From Pseudocercospora fijiensis CIRAD86 (Eukaryota; Ascomycota; Dothideomycetes; Mycosphaerellales; Mycosphaerellaceae): 64,000 nt of DNA. The DNA is taken from assembly GCF_000340215.1 (NCBI RefSeq), contig NW_006921544.1:836599-900598 (forward strand), written 5' to 3'. The notes beneath the pieces are model-generated. The model was not told the origin of the DNA, did no database searches, and saw only the letters and a program-made list of their open reading frames with translations. The translations under genes and the position numbers were made by a program. This document shows, piece after piece, positions 33,835-44,914 of the stretch. The first letter of the stretch is position 1, and each line of letters opens with the position of its first letter.

Positions 33835-36800
33835 CTACGTAAACGCTTCGTCTCCTTAAAGCTACTCTAAGCCTATATACGTTTCCGCTTCTCGATCCGG
33901 TATCGCCTTCTATCTCCGCCCTCCTCCTCTTCGTTATCGCTAATTAGGGTTTCGCTTAGACTAAATTTCGTATTCTCTTCGCGCTCCTAGGTTTCTTCGA
34001 TCTTAAGGTTTTCTTATTCCTCGATTAAGTCCTTTAGTATAATCTTTAGTATCCTACCTTAGCGACTCTAGTAGAGGAGATAGTATCGGAATACTATAAT
34101 AGATTCGAAGGTAGTAGGCGAGTATATTCGATTAAAGCGGCCCTAGTAACGAGCGATACTAAAAGACCTCTTATAGCCTATATCTACGCTCGGTATAGCG
34201 AGGACGTCCCGAGCGACCGACGCTATCGTTAGAAACTTAGGCTCTAACCGCTACTATATAGCGAGAATATCGTCTCCGAATTCGTCTAGAAAACCGGTAA
34301 GATCTAGAGATTGTTAGCCCTCTTTCCTAGCCTACGGGTTTAGTATATATCCGCGCGCCGATAGAGATCGAACTTTTCTTTATTTACTTTAATAGTTGCT
34401 TCCTTTTCTACCTCTACTTCCTACCGATTAAATAGGTATAATATCGGAGCCTTCTAAACCTTCTTTTTCTTTATAGGAGCTATATTTAGACTAGTTTCTT
34501 TCCGACGCTCGTAGAATATCTTTTCTAGAATAGTCTAGTAATGTTTAGGCTATTCCTCGTCCCTTTTCTATTCTAGCTTCTACTAGTATATATCCTTTTC
34601 TACCGGGTTAAGTAAGTACGTAACGCTATAGATATCCCCGAACGACTAAAAGGTAGTACTATAATATTTATATAACTTAGTATAGGAGGTATCTATAGCT
34701 TTCGTTAGAGCTACTTTCTAGGGCACGCTCTTCTTAGCTAGCTTAGCTACGGTTTCGTCGAGCTCGTTAAAGAGCTAGTTATAGTATATAAAGATAAAGT
34801 AGATCGTCGGTCCTCGGGTTCTTCTAATCGTAGTAGTAATCTTCGCGTAATGCTTACTAATATTAACGAAATACTCTACTTAGCGCTATTCGGCGGCGGT
34901 AAGCCTAAGCTACTTAATACCCTCGGAACTCTAATAGATCTCGAGAGCGGTATATAAAGTATATCCCCTCGTAACTATATAGAAAGTCGAATCGAACCGG
35001 GTCTTAACGTCTTAGGTAAAACGGAGTAGGCGCTAAGGAGGCCGCTTTTGCTATCGCTTATTCTATATAATATTCTAGGTATCGGTTTTAGGGCGCTCGA
35101 TTAGGTTCTTTTAAATAGCCTCGAATCGGTTATATCTCTATAAGCTCGAGTTCGTATATATTACTAGACGACGAAGCTAGAGAAAAAGAGTTAGAACTAT
35201 ACTAGGTTACCGGCTATAGGTACCGGCTATAGATAAAAGTTATATCTTATATAAAACGAGAGCGAGGCTCTCTACCTTATCCCGTCTTATTACTATAACG
35301 AGTTTCTCGACTTTCGACTTTGCTTTATCCTTATCTAGGATCTTCTATTAGTCGTTATTTAATAGTGCAATTTTAAGCGTCTTAAAGAGGGCTCGGATCG
35401 CGATTTAAACTATATAAGCGAGGTAGGGAAACTTCTATAGGGATATAACTAGTAACGACGTCGGCTCCGATTTAATAGGGCTAGGGCTATTACTAGGCTC
35501 CTCTTTATCGTTATTATCGTACGTATTATCGTACGTATCCGGAATCGTAGCGAGCTTAATATTCGGAAGATTAAGCTAGATTATAGACCTTATAATCTCT
35601 TTTACGTAATCGACCCTATCGATATAATTAGTAATTTTAAAGACATATACGAGTAAATTGTATATATAACGCCTTATATAATATTCGATTATTACTAGCG
35701 TTGTCCGTAGTAATCGAGATTAGTTTCGTTATTACGCTAACCCTATCTATTACCGTATAGATAAGCTTCGCTATATCCTTACTAGTATAGGAACCTAGAA
35801 TTTTAGGGAATCCGATTATAAGTTCCTAGAGTTTCTAATCCGAATTAATAGAGTATAGTATAATCGAGAGGAAGGAGGCTCTTATAGTCCGGCTTAACTA
35901 GCTATCGATAGTAATAGCTACTCGGCGAGTATTATAGAGGATGTCCCGAATGTCGTCTAACGTAGCCTCTTTGTTCTTTTCGAATATAATACGCTAGGTT
36001 ATCGCGCCGAGAAATAGGGGAGGGTAGTTTATAAGATATAGGTATATCTTCTATATAGACTCCCTTTCGTAGAAGTCTTCCGGAAGACCGTTTATAGCTA
36101 GCATTTCGTTTACTAGTTGCTTAAAGTCTTCGGGGGAGAAATCGGTAGCCTTTAATCCTAGAGCTTCCTTAAGCGTAGCCTACAATAATTAGCTAGATCT
36201 CTACGGTTAATTAAAGTAGCCGGAATCTATAGCCGGCATTTTAGAAGACATACCTCTTTCTAGAACGCTATATCTATATTAACTCTCCTCTCTCCTTAAG
36301 ATTCCCGATACCGTTTAGAATAGAGATAGTTCGTAGGCGATAAGTTCCTATCCCCTAGTTTCGGGTATTTTAAGATTAAACCGTAGAAGTTATAGATAAT
36401 TACTAGTTAACCTTTAAGTAGAGAAGTCGTATAACGGTATAATGCCCCCTCTATAAAGAACTTCTAGAATATATCCGTTCGCTCCTTACTCCTCTATCGT
36501 ATCGAGTACTTCCGGAGTTTATACTCCTTCGAACGCAAGTATAAAGGGAACTATATCTTATAGACCTATTAATTAAACTACTCTATCTACTCGGGTTTCT
36601 AAAGATACGCCTAGCTAGCTTTTTCGAAGATTTCCGGGTTAATACTCGATATTCTTATATCTCCGAATAACCTTCTACTTAGACTCCGTAAAGGTAAGGA
36701 CTAGGTAGTAGTACCCTGTAATGAATTCCTACTACTAGGATTCGGAGAGGATGAATCTAGCCCTAATCGTAGTCTAGGACTCGATAGGCTCGAAGGTAAG

Positions 36801-36919
36801 TATACGACCTCCTCTCGACGTTGTCGCAATCTCGCTCGTATACTAGACTATTTCGACTGTCGTCTCGTTATTACCCTTCCTAGTATAGCGCCTAGTATAT
36901 ATACAACATCGGTCGGCAT
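33835..36919 (-). pseudogene. hAT transposase remnant
   Basis: hAT transposases cut and paste DNA through a DDE RNase-H fold with an inserted helical domain. From a possible ATG at 36919 (MPTDVVYILG) the minus frame runs to KYSIR and RSKERTDIF (about 36500), then MLAINGLPEDFYERES (about 36090), TLDDIRDILYNTRRVAITID (about 35970-35910, first catalytic Asp), ELIIGFPKILGSYTSKDIAK (about 35820) and ISITTDNASNNRILYKA (about 35720, second Asp). Further on are QKRPPQ-type text (about 35040), KYYSTTF and FGDIYSVTYLLNPVEKD (about 34660-34610), and the C-terminal dimerisation region RLEPKFLTIASVARDVLAIP-like followed by YKRSFSIARY (about 34250-34150). Frame interruptions at about 35210-35230 and 36219-36238 each carry TAGCCGG motifs and could be introns. 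The N-terminal BED finger was not identified. Stops replace Gln/Trp throughout. Confidence 0.9.
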
Positions 36920-36989
36920 GTTTTAAGGTTTCGTACGGTAAGGTAAGGACTTAGGAGTAGTAGATGTATACTAGTAGCTATAGAGAAAC

Positions 36990-37160
36990 ACCCTTTCTTT
37001 TATAGCATCGTATCGTTAGGAACAGCTAGGCAGTAAATAGCTAGCTACCTTTTTTTTTGTTTCCTAGCTACCTAACTACTAGATTTTTTTTCCTAGCTAC
37101 CCTAGCTAGCCTAACCACTAGAATTTCTTTCCTAGCCACCCTAACTACCTGAATTTTGCC
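36990..37160. repeat. Imperfect repeats TTTCCTAGCTACCCTAACTA, about three units
   Basis: Three degenerate units of about 35 bp stand between the transposase start and the next minus-strand frame: a T-run, then CCTAGCTACC, CTAACTAC and TAGA. They lie upstream of the transposase and may be part of its promoter region. Confidence 0.7.
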
Positions 37161-37224
37161 TTCTATACGGCGGCTCTCTCCTACTAACGGAACCGAGCTA
37201 CTATACCTAACGAATCTAAGCTCG

Positions 37225-38555
37225 TTTTTAGTCTCAATCTATCCTCTTTCGGTATAAGACACTCGATAAGCAAATGCTTAGGCCGAGTCTAACTACGAAA
37301 CCTAAGACTAACTAACAGCTCTATTAACCAATCCTAATCCTCGAACTCCTTCCGCTTCTTAGTAAAGACCTTAAAGAGCGCTCGAGCTTCGTCGGGTACC
37401 TATAGAGTAGTCGAGATAATGCCGTATCGCTAAAATAGGTAATCCTTCGGAGGCTTATATAGAGATTTAGAGAATTCTAACGCTAACCTATCCTACTAGC
37501 AGCTTAGATTCCGGATATAAGCCCTCTCTACCTTAGTAAAGATTATATATAGTAGTAGTACTCTACCCTCGAGAAACGCTTTCTATTTAACTATTACTAT
37601 CTACCGGCTACGAACGCCGGCTATATATACCGAGTATAGAATAATTACCTATACCCCCTCCTCCTTTAGTAACCCTTCTACCGTCCCTAGATACCTAGCC
37701 CTAATCGTATTAATCGTAAGCTACTTTGCCTTTATAGACGTAAAGGCTTCGCTCTAATACTAATAAAGAAACTTCTACTCTATATCGAGGATATAAAGAC
37801 GACTAGTCTCGATTCTAATCCTTACTAGCTTTTCGTAGTAGCTTTAACTATAATTTTCTAGATTAATAGGACTTATACCTTAGCCCTTTACTAGTATCTC
37901 GTCTCTTTAACTATACTCGATCTACTCCTAGCGCTTATCGTCTATAGCGTTAGGCCCTAAGACTATACCTGTTACTAGATTGATATAGGGTATCTCCTCG
38001 CTTTTTTTAGTTCCTTTATTCGTAGTATTAAGCTCCGTCGCGGCATCCTAAACTCTAGTATTATTGTTCTCGGCTATCTAAATATCTCCGTTACTATCGG
38101 TCGTATCGATAGAGGTAGCGGCTATAGGTCTAAATGCTATTAGTTAACGTATTAAAGAAAAATATACCGGCTATAGCTGCCGGCTATAGCTACTAGCTAC
38201 GGCCGCTAGCTAGATTAACTTACGCTACTAGAACTTTACGCTCGAAAACTAGCCGTAATTCTTTCCTCCTCTTAGCCTTCTCTTAGGTTGTCTTCTTATT
38301 CTAACCTTTACTTTTTTCTATAGGCGCTAGCTATCGATAGAATGCCTTATTCCGCGTATTTCTTCTCTTGTCCTTAGCTCTTTTATTCTTATCTATCTTC
38401 TCCTTTCTCTCGCGGTCTCGTATAGAATTCTTCTTCGTAGAGTACTCCTCTTTAGTCTTACGCTTTTTAGTTAGATGCTTAGGCAAAACAAACTCGCGGT
38501 CTTTAGTTCTATCTTCTTTTTAGCGCGCGGCGCGCTTCTCTCTTACTATTATAAG
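37225..38555 (-). pseudogene. Unrecognised coding-like segment in hAT, minus strand, upstream of transposase
   Basis: The function is unknown. A strongly basic N-terminal part (about 38540-38230: DRTKDREFVLPKHLTKK, KKNSIRDRERKEKIDKNKRA) is followed, after a TAGCCGGC cluster at 38163-38215, by AFRPIAATSIDTTDSNGDI, RIETSRLYILDIE, LTINTIRARYLGTVEGLLKE, VERAYIRNLSC, LALEFSKSLYKPPKDYL and VPDEARALFKVFTKKRKEFE (about 38140-37330). The composition looks protein-like over 300 codons. It lies in the same direction as the transposase, so it could be an accessory protein of the element. Confidence 0.5.
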
Positions 38556-38689
38556 GAAAAGGGGCGGGGGCGTAGCGTATAGTAGTTATTATCGATATAG
38601 GTATAGAGGAAGAAGTTAAAAGTATAAGAATATCGCGAAGCCCTAATTGTTACCGCCTACGTAACGTTATATAGGTAAGCTTTCGCAAC

Positions 38690-38990
38690 TATAGTAACTA
38701 CGCCCCGGCAATAGCAACTACGCCCTAGTAACGGCAACTACGCCCTAGTAACGGTAACTACGCCCTAGTAACGGTAAAAGAGCGTAATAAATATAACTTA
38801 GTAACTATTATAGCTAGCAATCGTAGCCGGCAGTCGAATAAGAGTATCCTTATAGTAAAACTACGCCCTAGTAATAGCAACTACGCCCTAGTAATAGCAA
38901 AAGAGCGTAGTAAATGTAATAGAGTTACTATTATAGCCGGCAATCGTAGCCGGCAGTCGAATAAGAGTGTCCTTATAGTAAAACTAATAT
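38690..38990. repeat. Composite minisatellite near the hAT right end (20-bp and 123-bp periods)
   Basis: The 20-bp unit CAACTACGCCCTAGTAACGG occurs about four times at 38697-38775 and about twice more near 38865-38895. A larger unit starting AAAAGAGCGTA recurs at 38776 and 38899 (period 123 bp) and includes TAGCCGGCAGTCGAATAAGA. It sits about 130-430 bp inside the right end, where hAT transposases usually bind subterminal repeats. Confidence 0.92.
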
Positions 38991-39099
38991 AGTCTCTAGT
39001 TCGAACTAGGAATCTATATAGTTCGAAAAAACCAAACCGGAACTAGGGAGCTAGTTCGCCGCTAAGAAACTAAACTATATACGTTTAGTAGTTCGGAAA

Positions 39100-39119
39100 C
39101 CGAACTACTACGGGGTCTA
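39100..39119 (-). repeat. hAT right terminal inverted repeat
   Basis: It is the exact reverse complement of 29337-29356. The adjoining subterminal DNA contains further GTTCGG/CCGAAC copies (39025-39105). Confidence 0.93.
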
Positions 39120-39127
39120 GCTAAATA
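39120..39127. repeat. hAT target-site duplication, right copy (GCTAAATA)
   Basis: It is identical to 29329-29336. Joining the two flanks gives the uninterrupted pre-insertion site. Confidence 0.93.
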
Positions 39128-40078
39128 AGAGGCTAGCTTAACTATTATATACTATAGGTTATTTCCTTAAGAGTATATATCCTTCCTAACGAAATACTCT
39201 ATATCGACCCTAGCTAGATATATCTTTTATTAGTCGACGATAACTTCGCCCTTATTCCTAGCCTATATATTACTATTACTATTAATAGGTGCCTTTAGAT
39301 CCGTACCCTTATTATTATAAGATCTAAGTAGAATATTCTAAATATAAAGTTCTTATAGTATACTAGCCGTACTCTTTTAAAGGGTCTTATCCTAAATATA
39401 CGAGGAGCTAGAGAAAGATTTAGGTTTAGTAGTTTTAGTACTTCCGTTCCAATCGCTATCTTTAATATCGAGTATAATACCGATTTCCTTACTATATTCG
39501 CTAGCGATAATAACCTTCCTATTATCCGTAGTCGCCTATAGGCTTATAAGAACGGCCTTATCGCTTATAGAATAGATAATAGCTCCTAGGAAGAGATAAT
39601 TTCTATCGAGGTAGGTTGCTCTACTACCTTTACTATCCTTACTAGCTCTAGGAATTGTATTCTAGTTAAAGATCTTCTTATTCGTAGCGACGCTTAGTAG
39701 TTAAAAAACTAGCTAGTAGACGAGAAACTAGCGTTAAGCCCGCCCTAGTTTCGAAACCGCTAGATAAGGGTATTATATATATTCCCCCGCGGCTTATTGT
39801 TTATTACCTATAGTATAGTAGACTACTTAAGTAATACTGCCTTACCGGCGGTTTAAAAAGTAGCTTCGTTAATTACCTCTATTATATCTATTCTATAGTC
39901 TAAAATATAAAATAAAAATTCTTTATCTACTAAGAATTCATATAATAGTTATATAACTAAGATAACTTGTTTTATTCTTTAATAAGAAATATAGGTATAG
40001 TATTATATAAAGTTAAAAGTAGTAGCCGTAAGGTATACTAGCTAGCTAGCTAAGATATATTAGTTAGCCTAGTAACGG
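39128..40078. other. Unassigned DNA on the right flank of the hAT insertion
   Basis: It is the continuation of 27861-29328 before hAT insertion. Several frames are free of TGA but none gives a motif I recognise. One plus frame is rich in hydrophobic residues, but that is expected for T/A-rich mutated DNA. No repeat boundary was found. Confidence 0.35.
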
Positions 40079-40125
40079 GCCCGCTCCCGCTCCCGCTCCC
40101 GCTCCCGCTCCCGCTCCCGCTATAT
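40079..40125. repeat. 6-bp tandem repeat (CCCGCT)n, about 7 units
   Basis: CCCGCT is repeated from 40080 to about 40121. It is strikingly GC-rich against its AT-rich surroundings and has no CpA, so RIP would leave it intact. Confidence 0.93.
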
Positions 40126-40804
40126 TTTATAACCTCGCTAAGTCTAGCCCTAGTAATCCCTAGTATTTGCGTAATCTCGGAACTATAGTCTAGTAAAAAC
40201 CCTTATAAGAATCGTACAACCTATATCTGTATTAAAGAACGGATATACAACGATATACCGATCCTAGATATATAGCGCTAGTCTTCTCTTAAAAAGTAGA
40301 CTATTCCTAGTAATACCTAGCGGTTAGCCTTACTCGGCTTAGTCGTAAAGATACGGTTCTTAACCCTATAACCCGAGACGAGTAGTAAGCTATACTTTAG
40401 TAATTAGAGGCGAATCTACCTATTAGATCTTTTAAATAGTTAACTAGGATATAATATGAAATACTAGTTTACTTCTTACGTACCGGGCTTAGTAACTTGC
40501 CTATATATATAATAATAACGAGGAAGTAGTACTACGACTAAAAAAGACTTACAAAGATAATACTTGCTAGTATTACAAAAAGGGAGCTATATTAAATACT
40601 CCTCTTACTATTAGCTCTATTATACTTATTACTAGGGACGAGATTAAATACTAAAGGCCTAGTAAGCTTATATTCCGGTAGAAAGGTCCCTTTCGTATTA
40701 CTAGACTTACTAGTTCTAGGACCTTCTATTACCTTTCCGAACTCGATAGGGCTAATCTAGCTACTACCTCTCTACGCGATCGGCTAAAGGAAGTACCTGC
40801 TTTC
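40126..40804 (+). other. Unassigned DNA, possible retroelement integrase tail at the right end
   Basis: Near 40640-40790 a plus frame reads TRDEIKY, RPSKLIF, KGPFRITRLTSSRTFYYLSE and ANLATTSLRDRLKEVPAF. The KGPFRI motif and its surroundings resemble the C-terminal domain of Gypsy integrases, but the match is short. Nothing is recognised in the rest. Confidence 0.35.
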
Positions 40805-41083
40805 TAATAAAGGACGGAAACTAATACTACTACTACTAGTAGTAATAGTATAAGCAACTAAGGGTAATATAACCTATAACAATATAGGTAGCTATATTTA
40901 GGAAGATAGGATAATAAACAAGTCGCTTAGGCTAGTAACTAGAGCCCTATAATATAGGCACTATAGAAGTATAATATAAATAGTATGCTATACGAGGTTA
41001 ATAATCTATCTACTATATAGAAGGAGGCCTCTTTTATAGGCTTAAACCCTAGCCTATATATATAGGGCCGGTTACTAGCTAAT
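40805..41083 (-). repeat. 3' LTR of element B
   Basis: It is homologous to 19259-19541 (A) and 24059-24446 (C), in inverted orientation. The polypurine tract is GAAAGAAAGGGA on the minus strand at about 41085-41097. The (CTA)n/(TAG)n tract is short (about 40828-40845). Confidence 0.87.
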
Positions 41084-41089
41084 GTCCCT

Positions 41090-44030
41090 TTCTTTCTTCG
41101 TATCTAACTAGATACGATTTATATTACGCGCTCGAAACAAACAAATAGTTATATATTATACGTTACCTTAGCGTTCTTAGCTAAGGGTTTTTTAGAAACT
41201 CCGTAATAATACCCCCGGGGTAGTATTATTCCTAGATTCTACTAATATATAAAAACAATTTCCTAAGTAACTAATCTACTACTTACTACTGCTTTAATAT
41301 ACCGTAATCCTTACTAGCAATAACCTTATTAGCTAGTCGGTTCTCGAAAAGTCCCCCGTATACGTTAAAGCTATTAGCACTAGAGTACTAGTCCTCGTAG
41401 TAAGCTTAATTAACGAGGAGGTTAGTGGCCTTATTCTATATAGCTTTCTCCTACTCGCGTAGATATTCCTCAAGCTCCTCTTTACTAAACTAGAGGACTT
41501 GTTTAACTTTTTCCTAAATAACGTAACTTAACTAAGGAATTCTACTAACTAGGGTATCGGAAATATAATTAAGGCCTTAGACTAAAATAGCCGTAGGGAA
41601 AGCGAATAGCACGAAGGAGTTTAAGCCTAGAATAGCGGTTAGATCGCGGTACGCCTTAGCAACCTAAGAGACTATTAAGTTCTTATAGCCCTTAACCTTA
41701 GTACTATTAATAACGCGAGAGTAGCCTAGGTCGATTAATATACGGTCGCTCTTAGCCTTTAGATTACGATATACAAGGTATAGTATCTAAATAGAGACTT
41801 AGTATTCCTTTAGAGGGGTAAGGATCTACTTAGCTAACTCGCCTTCGTTAGGCTAACTATCGAATATATATTTAAGGTCGTCGATAGTAAGGTACTTATT
41901 AGTAAGCTTGCCGATCTTATTTAGTAGGATTAGGCTATAGCCCTTAAGCTTCTGAACCTAGTTTATAAAGACCTCTAGATCGTATATACCCTCGATAATA
42001 GTTAAATAGCTAGTCTTATCTTTAGATATAAGACAAACCTTAATACGTAGACAGCTAGCACCCTTACTAGCTACGAGCTCAACTATATCTTATCCGAGAC
42101 GAGAAGTCTCCTTAGTAGGGCAGTTCTTATAACTGCCTTCGCCTACCTTAAAGTACTTAGTAGACTTAGGGACGGAGATAAGCTTATATACGTAATTAAG
42201 TCGAAGGGTAACGGCTAAGAGCTATAAGGTAGGATGCTAGCGACTAATTTAGTTGCTTATACTATAAGTCTAAAGGGCATTACAGCCTTCCTACTTAGAC
42301 TTAGGCAGTTTATATATATACTAAAAGTATATACGAAACTTCTTCTATACTAGGTCGACGATAAGAGAAAGGTACGCTCTACGAGGTAATTATATCTAAC
42401 CGAAGACTCGAGGGAAGATAGTATTACTAGTCTAACGAAAGCGATCGAAGGAGATACCTTAGCTAAGAATACTAGTAACTAACTTACTCTAACGATTAGT
42501 TAGCGTAAGATCGCGAGTAATAGTACTAGTAGGTTTAAATATGTAGATTCCTAAGGAGGTTAGGGCGGTAGTAGGGCGTTTAGGAAACCAATTAGTATAT
42601 CTAGCCTTAAGGGTAGTAAAGGCATCCTTATTAGCAATCTTACGCCTAATCTTTAATAGGCGGCCGATAAGAACATTCGTCTTAGCTCTAGTTTAGAGAC
42701 TATAGACCTTAGCGGTCTTCTTAATATAGTTAGTATATATAGTAAACGGCTCTTTATCTAGCTTACTAAGGTCGTCGAGCTATTAATAAATAGATAGGAT
42801 AGTAGGAGCTTTACCTATATCGGCCTTAGAAGCTATATCGATCTTAGTAATAAGATACGTAATAGAGTCGCCCTTATAAGAACTATAGATATTCTTAGTT
42901 AATAGTATCGGCGATAGGCCTCTATACCTACGCTTACTAAAGGAGCCTTTAGAGGAGATATCTTCTAGTAGCGCATCTAGTATATTAATATCCGAATTAC
43001 TATAGTTAGTACTAGAAGGCGTGCTAGACTTCTTAGTAGCCTTACGGAGTGCCTAGCGAGCGTGTAGTGCCTTCTAACGTACTACTTCGGCCTTAGCGCG
43101 CTCGTTTTTAACTTCTTAAGGGACTTTATACTTACGGGTCGAGCGACGATCTTAAGCCTAGACTAGTAGCTATATCGGCCTCTCTTTCTAGGCGAAGAAC
43201 CTTGCGTTTAAGAACATTAACGATAGGAGCCTCTTAACCTTTAATAATAAAGCCTATACTATTAATATAATAGCCCTTCTCTTTTAGTAGATCCTTAGTA
43301 GTCTATATATTAAAATCTACCTCGATAATAGTATCGTTATACCGCTTCTAGTAGGCTATCGTAAAGTCGTTAAGTATAAAGGATAAGTTAAGTAACTACT
43401 TGCCTTACTTCTTGCTAGCGGTAGATACCCGATAGATTATAGTATAGGAAAGGTACTCGGCTTTATCGCGATAGACTAGATACTTATTAACGAACGAAGC
43501 GACCTGCTTAGTACGCTCTTATCTATTATAGGCGAAGTTAATAAGGCTCTTAGGAAGACTACTTAGGCCTCCCTACTAGTCGAAGGCCTAATCGAGGGTC
43601 TTAAAGCATAAGCGAATCTAGGTACCGGCTATCTAGAGGCTATAGACAATAGGAAAGGCTTATTAAAGCTCTATATTATTAAGAACGTCGCGCTTAAAGT
43701 TGCACTTACCGATAGACTAACGTAAGTTGTTTATACCGTACGCTACTAAGATAGTAGCCTTCTTAATATTTCTATTAATAATACGTAGTAGGGTACGAGC
43801 GTTCTCGATCTTCTCTTAGGGGTCTTTAATAGAGGTAACGATCTAAAAACAGTACTCGAGACTCGTTATAGTAGCTAAGGCGCTATCGGATAGGACTTCG
43901 ATCGGGACTAGAGCGGCTAGGTTTAGGTTTAGGTTAAGAGGACCCGGTAGGTCGCCGCTACTACTAGCGCCTAGTAGGTTCGAGGCGCTAGGAGATATCT
44001 ACTTAACCGAAGCGGAAGTAGGCTAGAAAC
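41090..44030 (-). pseudogene. Unrecognised extra ORF downstream of pol (element B copy)
   Basis: This is the homologue of 16480-19250; the function is unknown. The minus frame reads NIYSSYKGDSITYLITKIDI (about 42900), TNWFPKRPTT with a retained TGG codon at 42588-42590, STITRDLTLTNR, KDKTSYLTIIEGIYDLEVF (about 42010), FDS then PNEGELA, AKSDRILIDLGYSRVINSTK (about 41740), SFVLFAFPTAILV (about 41610) and FSKEELEEYLRE (about 41480). Differences from A are largely conservative at protein level and one length change is three bases, which supports past selection on this frame. No known domain, zinc finger or membrane anchor is evident. Confidence 0.75.
41205..41230. repeat. GC-cored palindrome near the end of the B extra ORF
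   Basis: AATAATACCCC / GGGGTAGTATTATT around a CCGG core. Confidence 0.8.
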
Positions 44031-44420
44031 GAGTTTACAAAACGTATTCGTTGCTTAATAATAATAATTAATAGGCTTAGAGGGGGAGGGGGGGGTAGTT
44101 AGGCGGTAGCGAGTTAGTTAGTAATCGAGTAGAAGAAGGAGCTTAGGAAGCTCGCTTTAAATAGGGTACTAAGGTAACGTAGTCCGTATATTCCGGTAAA
44201 GCAAACGGATAATAGCTATATATAAAAGTAAAAAGTAAAGCTATATATAAGACTTCTTTATTATTAGGGTAGGCTAAAGTTTAATAATCGATCTAGCTAA
44301 TTACTAGTAGCGACTAGGCGCCTTATTTAACCTTTAGTCTTCGTATATTCTTACGTACTCGAAATGTAACTAGTTAGTTCGAGTCCCTAGTAGAAATCTA
44401 TAGTAGTAAGGCTAGTAGGA

Positions 44421-44447
44421 CTAATAATACCCCTAGGGTAGTATTAG
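44421..44447. repeat. GC-cored palindrome, B non-coding block
   Basis: CTAATAATACCCC / GGGTAGTATTAG around a CTAG core. Confidence 0.8.
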
Positions 44448-44879
44448 CTTTTCTCTAGAGATACTCGGTAACGAGGAGCAAGTCGCCTAGGCCTAGCGTA
44501 GCTAGTTTATTAGTATATTAGCCTATAGCACTACCGTTATAGATATAGTATTACCTTTTATAGTACCGGGTACGTAAAGGTAGTCTATACGTTTACCTTC
44601 TTCTTCCTTCTTCCTTCTTCTAGATACTAAGCTTAATAGCCTAAGGTCCCTATTCTTAGAGGCTATAGGCCTAGGTTACTATATCTATCTAAGCTCTCGG
44701 AAGAGAGAGGGATAGGGAACCTCCCTTTCTTAGTATCCTATATAACTAGTACTAATTAGAGTAGGAATAGTCTTCTCTAGCGGAGTATCTTATTATCGTT
44801 GCTACCTAAGGGTAGTTACTAGAGTCTAGAAAACTAGAGGGAAGTAGTTATAGAAGGGTAGGGGGTTATATTAGGCTAG

Positions 44880-44914
44880 CTTCCTAATACTACTCCCGGG
44901 GTATTATTAGGAAG
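44880..44914. repeat. GC-cored palindrome with CTTCC arms, copy in B
   Basis: CTTCCTAATACTACTCCC and GGGGTATTATTAGGAAG pair over 35 bp with few mismatches. Confidence 0.85.

Larger units (their letters stand above)
29337..39119 (-). mobile_element. hAT-superfamily DNA transposon, 9.8 kb, RIP-mutated
   Basis: Perfect 20-bp inverted ends (TAGACCCCGTAGTAGTTCGG) lie at 29337-29356 and 39100-39119, flanked by an 8-bp direct duplication GCTAAATA. The interior encodes a hAT transposase on the minus strand. At 9783 bp it is much larger than most hAT elements; beside the transposase it holds at least five coding-like segments, tandem repeats and a recurring TAGCCGGC-type motif. It is given the strand of its transposase. 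Confidence 0.93.

Noticed and set aside
29337..39119. Zisupton/KDZ-type or other large DNA transposon with 8-bp duplications
   Set aside because: The motifs ITTDNASNN, ELIIGFPKILGS and the C-terminal IASVARDVLAIP region are those of hAT transposases.
39128..40060. A multi-pass membrane protein gene on the plus strand
   Set aside because: The hydrophobic frame is one of several without TGA, as expected in RIP-mutated A/T-rich DNA, and no family was recognised.
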